64,000 bases of DNA, from the NCBI GenBank assembly GCA_021464245.1, contig JADCRB010000040.1:1094939-1158938 (forward strand). Direction: 5' to 3'. Source of the DNA: Carallia brachiata (lineage: Eukaryota > Streptophyta > Magnoliopsida > Malpighiales > Rhizophoraceae). The position numbers and the translations under genes were made by a program. Each line of letters opens with the position of its first letter. Position 1 is the first letter of the stretch. This document shows positions 36,509-46,930 of this stretch, piece after piece. The notes under the pieces are model-generated. The model ran no database searches. It saw only the letters and a list, made by a program, of their open reading frames with translations, and was not told where the DNA came from.

Positions 36509-39275
36509 ATCCCCGCTATTTTAAAAGACTAATTCTACTGGATTAATCAATAAGGATGTAATACATCATTTTTTGTGACTTTTGGGTTATGAACTAAAAA
36601 CTAGGAGAACAAGATTTGATATTCAGAAGTATAGTGAAATAAAAATTTTTATAAATCATAACTTTTTTATAAATAACAGTGAACTTGTCATCATATTATA
36701 TTCTCTAAGATTACGTTATTTAACGCAGTTGAATGTTGTTAGGCCATGAACTCGCCTAATTTATCTTCATGAGAGCTCTAAAGATGGACCTCACTGGAGC
36801 ATCCCCGCTCTACTCTCATATAGTTAATTTTATCAAGTGTATATTCTGATAACACACCACCCATAATGGCCATAGAATTCATTAAGAGCATATAATTGAA
36901 CCTCAAACTTCAGAATTTTTGCACTATCTACGCCATATGAAGGGATTTTGTAATTTTATAGTGCTCACAAGGTTAATCAGTGACTTGTTATTACCCATAT
37001 AAACCTACTTCAAGGGATCTCCTATCACATAGGTTGGGTTTCCATCACTCTTGACTATTTCTTTATAGGCATATGTCTCATTCCCCTCGATGTATTGTTC
37101 ATATATATATATATATATATACTAGCCTTTCGCTTAGTAGTTTAGTTAGATGGTCAATCAATTTTATCTCTGGCCACAAAATTAAGTGATCAATTTATTA
37201 CTCATAACTTATTCTGCTATCTCACAAGTTAGACAAATATGTCTACTCTTCAATTATTCAACCTACTCTTGGTGTGCGCAATATAGGCTTGGCTTATCGA
37301 GATCATCGACAATCATAATGTTGGTTTCCCATAGAATAGAATATTCATTTTTAGCCAATTTGCCTCCATATTGGCAGTCTCTGAGATTGTACACTAAAAA
37401 TCCATGTTGGACTGAGTAAGAATCATTTGTTTATTAGGCTTTTAAGCCGCTACTTCACCTTTAAATGTGAACTCAAATTCATTTAATGGAATTTATCTCA
37501 TCTTGTTCGTGGTATCTCTCATATATTCCAAGGATATGGCTAGTAGAATACATTCAACCAGTATACTCATATTTAAGCATTCGTTGGCTCAAAAATAAAT
37601 TGGAAGATTTTACCTCCTTTTCTAAATGTGAATTATAGTACCACAAAGATCCGCAAGACAACTTTCCGACACAAAGTTGCAAGTTCATTTCTTCATCTCT
37701 CATTTACCATGTCACATAGGCATGTTTGAACAGAAAACTTAAATCCACATATTCCATTAGCATATGAATAGTTACGCCAAAATAAAGAAATCATCAATAT
37801 CACTTCTCAACAGAAAAATATAAAACTCCACAAGCAATATGATATCAAAAAGAAAATTCTTCATAAACAGCATTACCTGGAGCTGAATTTGAATAGACTA
37901 ATTTGTTGGACATTGTCCCCGTGTCATTTAATAATCAATGACCAAGAAGATTGCATTTTTTTTTTTCTGAAAGAATATTGGTTCACTTTGCTACGCTTTT
38001 CATTGTCAACCCTTGTATGTGGGCTCATAGAAAACTTTTAGTACTAGCTCTCAATAAATTTATGAATTGAAAGCCTTACACCGTCACATTAATCGTCTCC
38101 GATACTTTAGTCTGAAAATACACACAAGTCTTGTCTCTTTCCTATGATTCCAAGCCAAAACAAAAAAATCAGATCATTAGCTCTTAAATAAAATAATAAA
38201 AGCTAATATTCATGAAAATAATTACTTTTGATTTTTCTCATACAATCAATCAAGGCCAGAAATATTATAGTTTGCATGGTTGAAAAACAAACTAGAATTC
38301 ACAGTGCCAAGCAACATAATAGTGATGCTTTACTAGTCAAGACACATCCAAGAAACACATCAATCACTTATAAATGGGATCAACAATATTCTTTTGAGTC
38401 ACAAGTACTTTGTAATGGGGTTACCAACTCATGATCCTCTTGTCACTTCAAAGATTAGACTCTAGTAAGATCCGGATGTAACCTAATCACATGATACTAA
38501 AAGTAATTCACAAGTTATGAACACACTCGTTTGGGAAGAAAAAAAAAACTTTTAAATAATAATATCAAACTCGAACAGGATCATGGCTCACAACATGTAT
38601 GTCACTCAAAGTGGTGATAAAAATACCATGAACATTCTAGCACGGGCTTGTAAAGCACTTAGCGTGTTGGCTTATAACTCGCATGGCATAATAATTATCC
38701 TAATTTAATCGACATCCATAAAAAAAAACATAATATAATAATTTTAATAAATAGTAATAAACCACTGTCATCATAAATTTTCTAAACTCCCACATAGAAA
38801 GAAAATTTTTTGGTTCACATTAATAACCGATTTAAATATTAATAAAACCAATAATATTTCTAACATTACCTTCCACGGTACAAGAGCAACGCGACTCTCG
38901 TATGATTGTTCTTCAACTCCAAATATATGACTATAATTTTTTTTTAAATAACAACCACTTAATCAATCCATTAATGCAAAACTTGTTGTTATTCGGTCTA
39001 TATTACTCACTAAAGTTATAAAATATGCATAATAAATCTATGAAGATTGTCATGGCCAATTTTTCAATAAAAATGGATTCGGCCACTAGTTAATTATAAG
39101 TGTAGATGTATAGACATATCAAATAGCAATCCCAAGAAACTAACATAGTGATTATTGAACTGCGGATGATAGCAATTACGAGAAGAGGAAAATGAAAAGA
39201 ACATACGAGTCGTTGTACCGATTAGAAACATTCCAATATGCACATAACACAAATTAATAAAACTATCCTTAAGAT

Positions 39276-39881
39276 TGAAGGAAAATTATCAATAGAAATA
39301 AACATAAAATTTAGATAAATAAATTAAAAGTTAGAGATGTTGAACAATTAATGAAATAAATATATATTACTAAATAAATAAATAAAATTAAATAAGGAAA
39401 AGATATCATGTCTAAAGCATACAAATGTACTATCCTTAACGATAGTTTCCGCTCCCGTAGACAAGTGGTCCTAACGCAATAGGTCGAAGCGGTTATCCTC
39501 CTAAGATACTACAGACTTTCTCACTAATATGCACTTCAAATAGAGAGATTACAAAAACAACTTGTCTTTTGATTAATCCAGCAAAGAGTGCCTTTCATAA
39601 ATAGGTACGGAGAAAACACAACTACACATCTTACAATCCCCCAAAAGATAAAGGAATGATCTCTCTACATAATATGTTTACTTTTATAGCTCATAAGTAA
39701 GAATAATGTCAAATAAGGTATTTCATAAATTATAACGGCTAGTAACAGTTATATATATAAAGACACATAATGGCTAGTTAACGGTCAAATAATAGTTAGT
39801 CCAACGGTCATGCAGTGGCTAGTTTGATCAAGTCTTATATGTGATAATTAACCTTTTAAAATATAAGAATATTTTACAACA
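39276..39881 (-). repeat. 5' LTR of LARD-like element
   Basis: 606 bp, TGTTGTAAAA...CCTTCA on the minus strand. It matches the interrupted LTR at 34093-36508 with scattered substitutions and indels. Confidence 0.85.
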
Positions 39882-40061
39882 TAAGGTAAGTACAGAAAGA
39901 ACTTAATTTCTATCCATCGACAAATTTAAATTATTTTTAAACCCCATTCTTTTGTTTCTTTTTTGATATAAAACCCCATTCTTTTTTTGACCATTGGAAC
40001 ATATGTATTAGATATAAAATCTAAAGTACCAATCAAGTAACGGGGTTTATTACAGACAGTC

Positions 40062-40499
40062 TGTAAAGCGTAAATTTCGAGTTTAAAACAATTAAACTCG
40101 AAAATACAAAAATAAATTACAAATAAAAATTGTAAAAATAAAAGAAAATTTACGTGGGGTCGATCTCCGTAGATCCTCCGATTAGTGTTCCTTTTTTGAC
40201 TCCGTCAAGGGCTGCACGAGCTTGATCTTGACAGAAATAATTTCCACCGCTTTTTCTTGAACTGGATATACTGAAACTGTATCTGATTTAGACGTTTTGA
40301 CTACGTTTAGGAACTGTAGAGATTTGATCTGAGCCGATCTGACTTAATTTCACCGAGGGTCGAATGGACTTGTTCTCGGATGAGCTGCCTGGATTTTGCT
40401 GAGGGCCGTATGAGGCTTAATCCCAGCCGGATTTGTAATATTTTGATTTCTTTTTCTATATTCTCTCTTTTTTTTTTCTTTTTTTTTTATTTGTTTACA
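40062..40499 (-). repeat. 3' LTR of Gypsy element 2
   Basis: 438 bp, TGTAAACAAATAAA...CTTTACA on the minus strand. It is bordered inward by the purine tract (agtgggggcat on minus, about 40500-40511). It corresponds to the second half of the element 1 LTR and lacks that LTR's palindrome and TATA box. Confidence 0.95.
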
Positions 40500-40534
40500 A
40501 ATGCCCCCACTTCAAGGGTCGGTAAGGAAGAATT

Positions 40535-40998
40535 TTACAGAGATGATTCGAACCGAGTCTTGAAGTCCAGTTTGAAATTTGGAAACGTCCTGATGAACAT
40601 TGAATCTTGGAGTCTTCTATCTTTGACCATGTCTGCTGTTGTTGGATCGCAATAGGAATCCGATACGATCTTGAGAAAGTTAGCAGCCCAGCCAATATAG
40701 AAATTGAAGCCTTGGCTCCAGGTGCATTCGAGCTTCCATAGCTCGCAAAGGCTGGCAAAGGTTCTTTGAAGTTCCAAAGCTCTGGTGAGGATGATCCGGT
40801 AGGCAAAGAACTTGAACCTCCCAAGAGGAAGGCCCAGCACTTGGAACTTCAAGACCGGCACACAGAGAGACTGACTGTAGTGATGATTCCAAGTCTGCTT
40901 CGACGTAAGGAGAGTAGTTGGAACTTCCCCGTACATCGCCGCATCCAAAGGAAGATTAGGATAATTGCAGCGTCTCATCCCTCTGTGGTAGATGTGAA
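40535..40998 (-). other. 3' accessory region of element 2, possible ORF continuation
   Basis: A 162-residue open frame spans 41023-40535 (VMEFQLLSLVHIYHRGMRRC...). The homologous region of element 1 (about 11140-11640) is not open in the same frame, so coding is doubtful. At the DNA level a segment aagttccaactactctcctta is repeated about 90 bp apart. Similarity between the two elements here is high, so the region was part of the ancestral element. Confidence 0.35.
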
Positions 40999-41160
40999 CT
41001 AAGGAGAGTAGTTGGAACTCCATGACACCGATGGCGTTGGAGACTGAGTTTCGAGGGCTTTTAGGGATCCCTCGAGAAGACTACTCCTTCTTTTCTTAGC
41101 TCGTGCGCCTCCAACTTCTTGATCGAAGAACTTCCTGAGACAAGTGCAGAGACTAGCCAT
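40999..41160 (-). CDS. Accessory basic ORF of element 2 (unknown function)
   Basis: 53 codons, starting MASLCTCLRKFFDQEV and containing RAKKRRSS, a nuclear-localisation-like basic cluster. It is conserved at its N-terminus with 11037-11216 of element 1. A tatatat run and a CT-rich leader precede the ATG in both copies. I do not recognise a family; it could be an exon captured from a host gene together with its promoter. Confidence 0.4.
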   Translation of the reverse strand: MASLCTCLRKFFDQEVGGARAKKRRSSLLEGSLKALETQSPTPSVSWSSNYSP

Positions 41161-41336
41161 TTTCTTTTGAGAAAGAAGAGCTGAGGGGTGAGTATTATAA
41201 CTCGGGAATGCAAGATATATATACATACGATAAAGGTTTTTTTTTTTTTTTTTGAAAAGTCAAAAAGAAGGTACGCAATCGAGTAGGGCCATCCACGTCC
41301 CTTTCCTGCATAAGAGACAAAAGAGGCAGCGGCTGA

Positions 41337-41424
41337 CGCGTGTCACGAAAGTCGTTACCGTGTGTTGCAGAAGTCGTTGCCGTGTGCTGCAGAAGTCGTT
41401 ACCGTGTGCTGCCAAAGTCGTTGC
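41337..41424 (-). repeat. Four 22-bp tandem repeats, element 2
   Basis: On the minus strand the units are GCAACGACTTTGGCAGCACACG and close variants, exactly 88 bp. They lie between the WOX-like stop codon and the basic ORF. The array is the same in element 1. Confidence 0.88.
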
Positions 41425-41444
41425 ACCTTATCTTGTCGGCCGTC

Positions 41445-42171
41445 CTAGCGGGGCCCGAGGTGCAACTCCAAGTCAAGCTCGACCTCGTCTGGTGGGCCGA
41501 TGATGTTGACGTCGCTTTCCGGCTGGTTGATGCTGCCGGAATATTCTGGAAAGAGAGGCAAAGTTTCGCCGGAATAACTCCTTTCTGCTAGAAAAGTTCC
41601 TCCTAGACTTAAGTATCTAGGAGGGATGAACCCTTGGCTGACTCCGTAAGACCACCAGGACCAGCATGCATGCTCCCATGGGCTACGGCTTTGATGAACA
41701 TACCGTGGAGAGACCATTGCAGTGGAAGAACTCGGACCTGCTTCATTTGAGGGCGAAGCTGTACAGTGGGATTTACTTGGAACGACAGACTGTTCTTTGG
41801 AAAAGCAGTTCTCAGTGCTGGTTTTTCCTGCTTCTCCGATTCTGGAACCAATAAAACACATTTTTTCCTTCGATTGCCCCGAGCGGGCGCAATCGTGAGA
41901 CAAGTTGGTAAATTTGAGATGCACTAGGAATAATACCTCCATTGTTGTGGAAGACTTCCTCCAAATTTGCAGTTGTGCCATGGTCGGTTGCCACCTTGTG
42001 CGGGGTGATCTTTCTCTCCCTTGTCTTGAGGTTCTGCAACTGGTTCCATCTTTCTTGTGGCAGAGGAGCAAAGGTCTTGGTATGTGGTGAAGATCGGTTG
42101 AGACTGATGAGTTTCAGACTCAAACCCTCCGTTGCTTTTATATTTTTGGGCCGTTCACAGTTTATACTCAT
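41445..42171 (-). pseudogene. Captured WUSCHEL-related homeobox (WOX) gene, one frameshift
   Basis: WOX proteins are plant-specific nuclear transcription factors controlling stem-cell and lateral-organ programmes. From the ATG at 42171 the frame codes 119 residues. Residues about 55-116 form a homeodomain with TANLEEVFHNN, PSASQIYQLVSRLR and the recognition helix GAIEGKNVFYWFQNRRSR, the WOX-type sequence. A stop follows (41815-41817). Shifting by one base, the other frame continues to 41445 and contains the WUS-box TLPLFPEY (41547-41564) and a C-terminal LDLEL motif (41463-41477) of the EAR/LxLxL kind. So all three WUS-clade landmarks are present in order, split over two frames. No intron is seen, which fits capture through an RNA intermediate. 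It is sense to the retrotransposon. Confidence 0.85.
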
Positions 42172-42513
42172 GCGGGCCAGGAGTTGGATTGGATTTTGAA
42201 CTTGGGTTTTGGATTGTGTCTGGAACTTGGAATTTTTGGGTTTTGGGTTTTGGATTGAATTTGGGTCGAGTGTTTGGGCTTCTAGACTTGGATTTTTGGA
42301 TTTGGGTTGAGTGTTTGGGTTTTGAGTCTGGACTTTTGGATTTAGTTTTCAGGCTTTTGAGTTGGACTCTGAATTGGGCTCAAGTGTTTGGGTTTGGATT
42401 TTCGCTTGGTCTTTCAGGTCGGGACCTCGCAATTTTTTTTTTTTTGATTTTTTTTTTCTTTTTTTTTCTATCTTTTTTTTTGATTTTTTTTTTGATTTTT
42501 TTTTAAAACATAT
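42172..42513 (-). repeat. Low-complexity spacer between pol and the WOX-like ORF
   Basis: On the minus strand an A-rich tract (about 42430-42513) is followed by a degenerate array of CCAAACCCAAACACTC/CCAAATCCA-type units (about 42195-42420) up to the WOX ATG. The long frame on the + strand here is only the complement of this repeat. Confidence 0.75.
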
Positions 42514-43540
42514 TTACACATAACACTGTTTCAGAAATTTACCATTGATCGGGCCGATTCGGACGCCTTCTTGGTCTGACAGCATAAGCGTGTGAGTGTA
42601 GGCCTCCTGCACTAAGTATGGCCCGTCCCATTTGGAAGTAAGCTTGTCACCAGGCCGATGCTTCATGTTGATGGGCGTCGTACTGCAAGAACAAGGTCTC
42701 CAACTTGAAAAGATCGAGGGCGGACCCTGCGGTTGAACGTGTTGGTGAGCCGGGCTTGGTAGCACTCAAGTTGCTGTTGTGCTTTGAGCCTCCTTTCATC
42801 GAGAGCTTCTAACTCATCCAGACGTAGGCGAGCATTCTCCTCCTGTGTGAGTCCTTCCAGAACAGCCATGCGCAGGGATGGAATCTGTGTTTCCAACGGC
42901 AGTATTGCTTCGACACCGTAGACAAGTGAGTATGGCGTCGCCTGTGTTGGAGTCCGATAAGTTGTACGATACGCCCATAATGCCTCCGGAATTCTGTCAT
43001 GCCAATCTCTTTTGGATTTAGAGACTACCTTCCGCAACAGGTTGCATAAGGTCTTATTAAATGCCAATCACTATGGATGACTTGTACTGCTTGAACTTGA
43101 ACTTCTCGCAGAGCTTGTCGATTAAGCTGTTGTAAAACTGCTTACCATTATCAGTGATGATGAATCGAGGGACTCCATAACGATAGATCAGCTGAGTCCG
43201 GATGAAATTGGCAACATGCTCCTTCTTTACCTCTCTAAATGGAATGACTTCAGCCCATTTTGAGAAGTTATCGGTTGCTGCGAGGATGTACAGGTGACCT
43301 AGGGATGAGTTTGGCAAGGGCCCCACTAAGTCAAGACCCCACGCTTCAAAGGGCCAGGATGAGATGGATGCAGTGGGCTCCGGTGGTTGATGTATGTAAT
43401 TCGCATGAAATTGACAAGCTTGACAGTTTTAGCAAACTCAATTGAATCACGTACCATGGTTGGCCAGTAGTATCCCATCCTTCTGAGTTGAAGTGCAACT
43501 TAGGCCCGATTGATGTCCGCCACAAACACCAGAATGTGCT
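42514..43540 (-). pseudogene. Integrase of Gypsy element 2 (catalytic Glu region deleted)
   Basis: 43326-43057 reads the core with YILAATDNFSKWAEVIPF (first Asp) and GVPRFIITDNGKQFYN (second Asp). After KQYKSS the frame breaks. The next recognisable residues, AFNKTLCNLLRKVV (43067 down), resume at the point that normally follows the NGxAEA segment, so about 23 nt including the catalytic Glu are gone. The C-terminal part continues to 42514 (VYGVEAILPLETQIPSL; GPYLVQEAY; NGKFLKQCYV stop). The zinc-binding segment upstream (about 43340-43540) has lost clear His/Cys residues. Confidence 0.85.
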
Positions 43541-43569
43541 TCAGCGAGAGCTGTTTTGCCTCTTCATTC

Positions 43570-44456
43570 CTAGGCAGCGAAGTAAAACTCCATCAAAAGA
43601 CCTTCGATACAGAGCATCCTTGAGATATATGAAGCGGGGAGCTCGTCGTTGAATTTCTGTCTTATGACGACGATCTTCGGGCAGCTTCCCGTGCTGTAGG
43701 TAGTCAATGATTGGTTGGCGCCAATCCTCGTCCTCCGCGAGACGTACAGATACAGCGTTGGCTGCTGTAGTTTCTTCATCATCCTTTGTGGCACTATCCA
43801 TTTCTGGCATACGGCAACAACTGTAGCCTGGATTTCTGACTTTGCAAGAGAAGTGGCCAGGTTAGCCAACGCGTCTGCCTGAGTGTTTTCTCGTCGAGGC
43901 ACATGCTCCAAGGTGATGCTTTCAAATTCATCCATTAGCTGTCGAGCACGTTGATGGTAAGGCGCAAGTCCTCTTTCTTCACGTCATACAATCCTGTAAG
44001 TTGGTTGATGACGAGCTGGGAATCTCCATGGACTTCTATAGTTGGAATCTTCATATCGACAGCCATTTGAAGACCAATGATCAAAGCCTGGTATTCAGCA
44101 ACATTATTTGAACATAACTCACCGAGAATGATAGCATATGGTAGTATTTGTCGTTGAGGAGTGACAAACACTATGCCGGCACCAGCACCATCACGCCTTG
44201 CTGCACCATCAAAGAACATCGTCCATGGTGGTAGTGTCTCAATGTAAAAGACCTCTTCATCTGGAAGATCATCTGTGAACTCCCAATCTGACGGAATAGG
44301 GTGATCTGCAAGGAAGTCTGCTAGAGCTTGTCCTTTGACTGCTTTTTGAGGCACGTAGACAATGTCGTAGCTTTGTAGGATTACTGCCCACTTGGCAAGT
44401 CGTCCTGACAAGATTGGTCTTAGATAAGATATATTTGACAGGATCAGCTCTGGCAA
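43570..44456 (-). pseudogene. Second (archaeal-type) RNase H of element 2
   Basis: 44456-43935 contains WTMFFDGAARRDGAGAGIVF, NNVAEYQALIIGLQMA and IEVHGDSQLVINQLTG, an RNase H fold additional to the one following RT. 43935-43570 continues with LEHVPRRENTQADALANLAT (last catalytic Asp) and then linker sequence. A dual RNase H is characteristic of Tat-lineage Gypsy elements. A stop/shift at about 43935 separates the parts. Confidence 0.85.
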
Positions 44457-45490
44457 TGAGACGTACCGTGTGAGCTTGCATGTAGTGCCTCAGCTTGTCA
44501 ATGGCAAAGAACAGTGCTAGACATGTCTTTTCAATGGGCGAATAACTCAGCTCCGGACCGTTTAGTGTTCTGCTCAAGTAGTACAGGGCAACTTCCTTTC
44601 CCTGCTCATTTTCCTGTGCAAGCAAGGCTCCCAAAGATCTTTCCTGCGCTGCAATGTAGAGAATCAACGACTTTCCTTGAATTGGAGCCCTAGGACCGGT
44701 GGATTGGAAAGGTACTTCTTTATGCTCTCAAAGGCTTTGCTGCAAGCTTCGTCCCACTCGAAGTTGACATCCTTCTTCATCAACCGATGGAAAGGTTGAC
44801 ATCTCCCAGCTAAATTGGAGATGAAACGGCGAATGTAGGCCAGCTTTCCTTGTAGACTTCGCAGCTCGTGCAGGTTTTTAGGTTCAGGCATCTTTTGAAT
44901 TGCCTCAACCTTTGACTGATCAACTTCGATTCCACGATGGCGCACCACGAACCCAAGAAACTTTCCTGATGTGACACCGAATGCGCACTTGAGAGGGTTC
45001 ATTTTGAGCTGATGCCTCCGAAGTCTTTCGAACACTGTCTTGAGATCCTCGAGGTGGTCTTTGCGCTTCTTAGTCTTTACAACTAAGTCATCAACATAAC
45101 ATTCTACAATCTTGTGCAGCATGTCATCAAAAATTTTTTGCATAGCACGTTGATAAGTGGCGCCAGCATTTTTAATCCAAACGGCATAACTTTGTAGCAG
45201 TATATACCTTTTGGGGTGCGGAATGCTGTCAACTCCTCGTCTTCTGGTGCCATTCTGATTTGGTTATAGCCTGAAGAACCATCCATGAAGGACAATGCTT
45301 CGTGACCCGTTGTTGCATCGACTGTGATCTCCGTTATGGGCAATGGAAAGTCATCTTTCGGGCAGGCCTGTTAAGATCTCGAAAATCAACACATACCCTC
45401 AACTGTCCATTCTTCTTTCTTACGGGACAATGTTGGCAATCCACGTTGGGTAGGTGACCTCTCGGATGAAGCCAGCATTGATCAGCTTGT
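44269..45490 (-). pseudogene. Reverse transcriptase and first RNase H of element 2 (frameshifted)
   Basis: 45343-45104 reads SFMDGSSGYNQIRMAPEDEE and KVMPFGL. 45143-44664 reads VECYVDDLVVKTKKR with the catalytic YVDD at 45098-45087, then FLGFVVRHRGIEVDQSKVEA. 44667-44269 is the RT-linked RNase H (YYLSRTLNGPELSYSPIEKT). Small indels separate the frames near 45143, 44667 and about 45360-45490. The corresponding region is missing from element 1. Confidence 0.88.
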
Positions 45491-46930
45491 TCACCCCCCT
45501 CGATTTGTGGAATGAGTTCCGGGCGGAACCGTCGTTGTGGCTGCTTGACAGAACGAACCCTTCTTTACTGCTAGACGATGCACCGCAATTTTTGGGTCAA
45601 GTCCAGGCATTTCTTTGTAACTCCATGCGAACACGTCCCTGTATTGACTTAATACCTGAACATATTCTTGCTCTTCTTCTAGTAAGTAAAGCACTTACAA
45701 ATGTAGGTCGAGGATCTTCCGGAGAGCCAAGATTGACCTCCTTGAGTTCATCAACAGTTGCTTGGCCACCATCTTCAAGTTCCGGGGGAGCCTCCTTCAC
45801 TTCACCATCTGATGAGTCGGAATCAGCCTCCTCGCTAATTGTGACATGAAATGCAGAACCTCTGACTTCACCTTCTTTGTTTGACTGGATAAGCCTGTCT
45901 GTTTGGTGGTGGTGGTGATGGCACGTGCATCAGCTGCTCGGCTCGGCTTCGCTCTTTAGCGTGATCCGCACAGGTGACTTCTCCTGATAGCCTAAGCCAG
46001 GTCGGGACTGTGATGTTTGAGAAGCGGCGCCATGTGTGGACGGCAGCGTACCCATTGTGCTCGGGTTTGAGAAGTCATAGCCCGCCTTTGCCAAAAGCTT
46101 GTATGCATTAGGATCAAATCCTTCATGTGTTCTTCTTTCTGGAAGTGAGCCGCCTTCGACTGCCCCCGTGTGTGGTTTGACGAAGCCTTTTAATGGTTTT
46201 GAAGACAAAACCGGCTCAATCTTTGGTATCGGCAGAGTGTAAGTCTCCTTCAGGTTGTGCAGCTCCTTTGTTTTGGGTTGGCTATGACCTTGCTCCTGTT
46301 TAGATCAATACAATAAGAGAAAGGGGGTTGACCTTCTGAGCGTCGTGACTTCGGCACATAGCGTAGGACTGGAGTGGAGCTTGAAGATGCAACATCCTTC
46401 GGACGAAGTTCAGCAGGCTGTGGCAGCTTTTCATTTGTTGGAGCTGGGTTGGCATTGGCAGGTTCTTCGACAGCTTTTCCCTTTTTGTGGATGCCCCCAG
46501 TCCAAGTAGCTTTTGATGGAATGATCTCCGGATTGTCTGTGTCGGTGTAGAAGACTGCATCCGCCAAATGTGATTCAGCATCATCGAACGGCTTTAAGTC
46601 AGCATTGACCTTTTGAACGCCACCATTGTAGTACTTGAAGCACTGATGCAGGCTTGAGAGCACAACTCCATTTCCATGAATCCACGGTCGTCCTAGCAAC
46701 ATCTTATATGTGGTACGTGCATCAATCACGTGAAATAGAGTGCTAGAAGTGAGATTACCGATAGTTAGCTCCAAGCGAATCATCCCAATTGCTTTCTGTC
46801 CTCCTTGATTAAAGCCATGAATCATCAAGCGGCTGTCTGATAATTCATCAATGCCGATGCCGAGCTCCTTTATGGTGGATTTTGGGATAATATTGACTGC
46901 TGAGCCATCGTCGATCAGAATACGTCGGAC
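45491..46930 (-). pseudogene. Protease and linker of element 2
   Basis: The aspartic protease active site IDDGSAVNII lies at about 46888-46917, followed by LGIGIDELSDSRLM and VIDARTTYKMLLGRPWIHGN. The frame 46828-46250 then gives a long variable linker (SSSTPVLRYVPKSRRSEGQP). 46208-45930 and 45800-45597 carry further linker pieces, leading to the RT start. It is colinear with element 1 at 8735-10200 and very similar to it. Confidence 0.83.

Larger units (their letters stand above)
34093..39881 (-). mobile_element. Non-coding LTR retrotransposon (LARD-like)
   Basis: Direct terminal repeats (39276-39881, and 34093-36508 interrupted by a DNA transposon) and a 5-bp target duplication TAAGG (34088-34092 and 39882-39886). 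A purine tract (agcggggat on minus, about 36509-36520) puts the 5' end at the high coordinate. The 2.8-kb interior (36509-39275) has no gag or pol that I can read, only short random frames and a (TA)n run near 37100. It would need proteins from another element to move. Confidence 0.88.

Noticed and set aside
36000..39880. CRISPR-like or satellite array suggested by the repeated blocks at 36.0 and 39.4 kb
   Set aside because: There are only two copies, in direct orientation about 3.4 kb apart with a 5-bp target duplication outside them; they are LTRs.
42132..42506. 124-codon + strand frame rich in Gly, Leu, Phe and Trp
   Set aside because: It is the complement of the low-complexity CCAAA-type spacer of Gypsy element 2.
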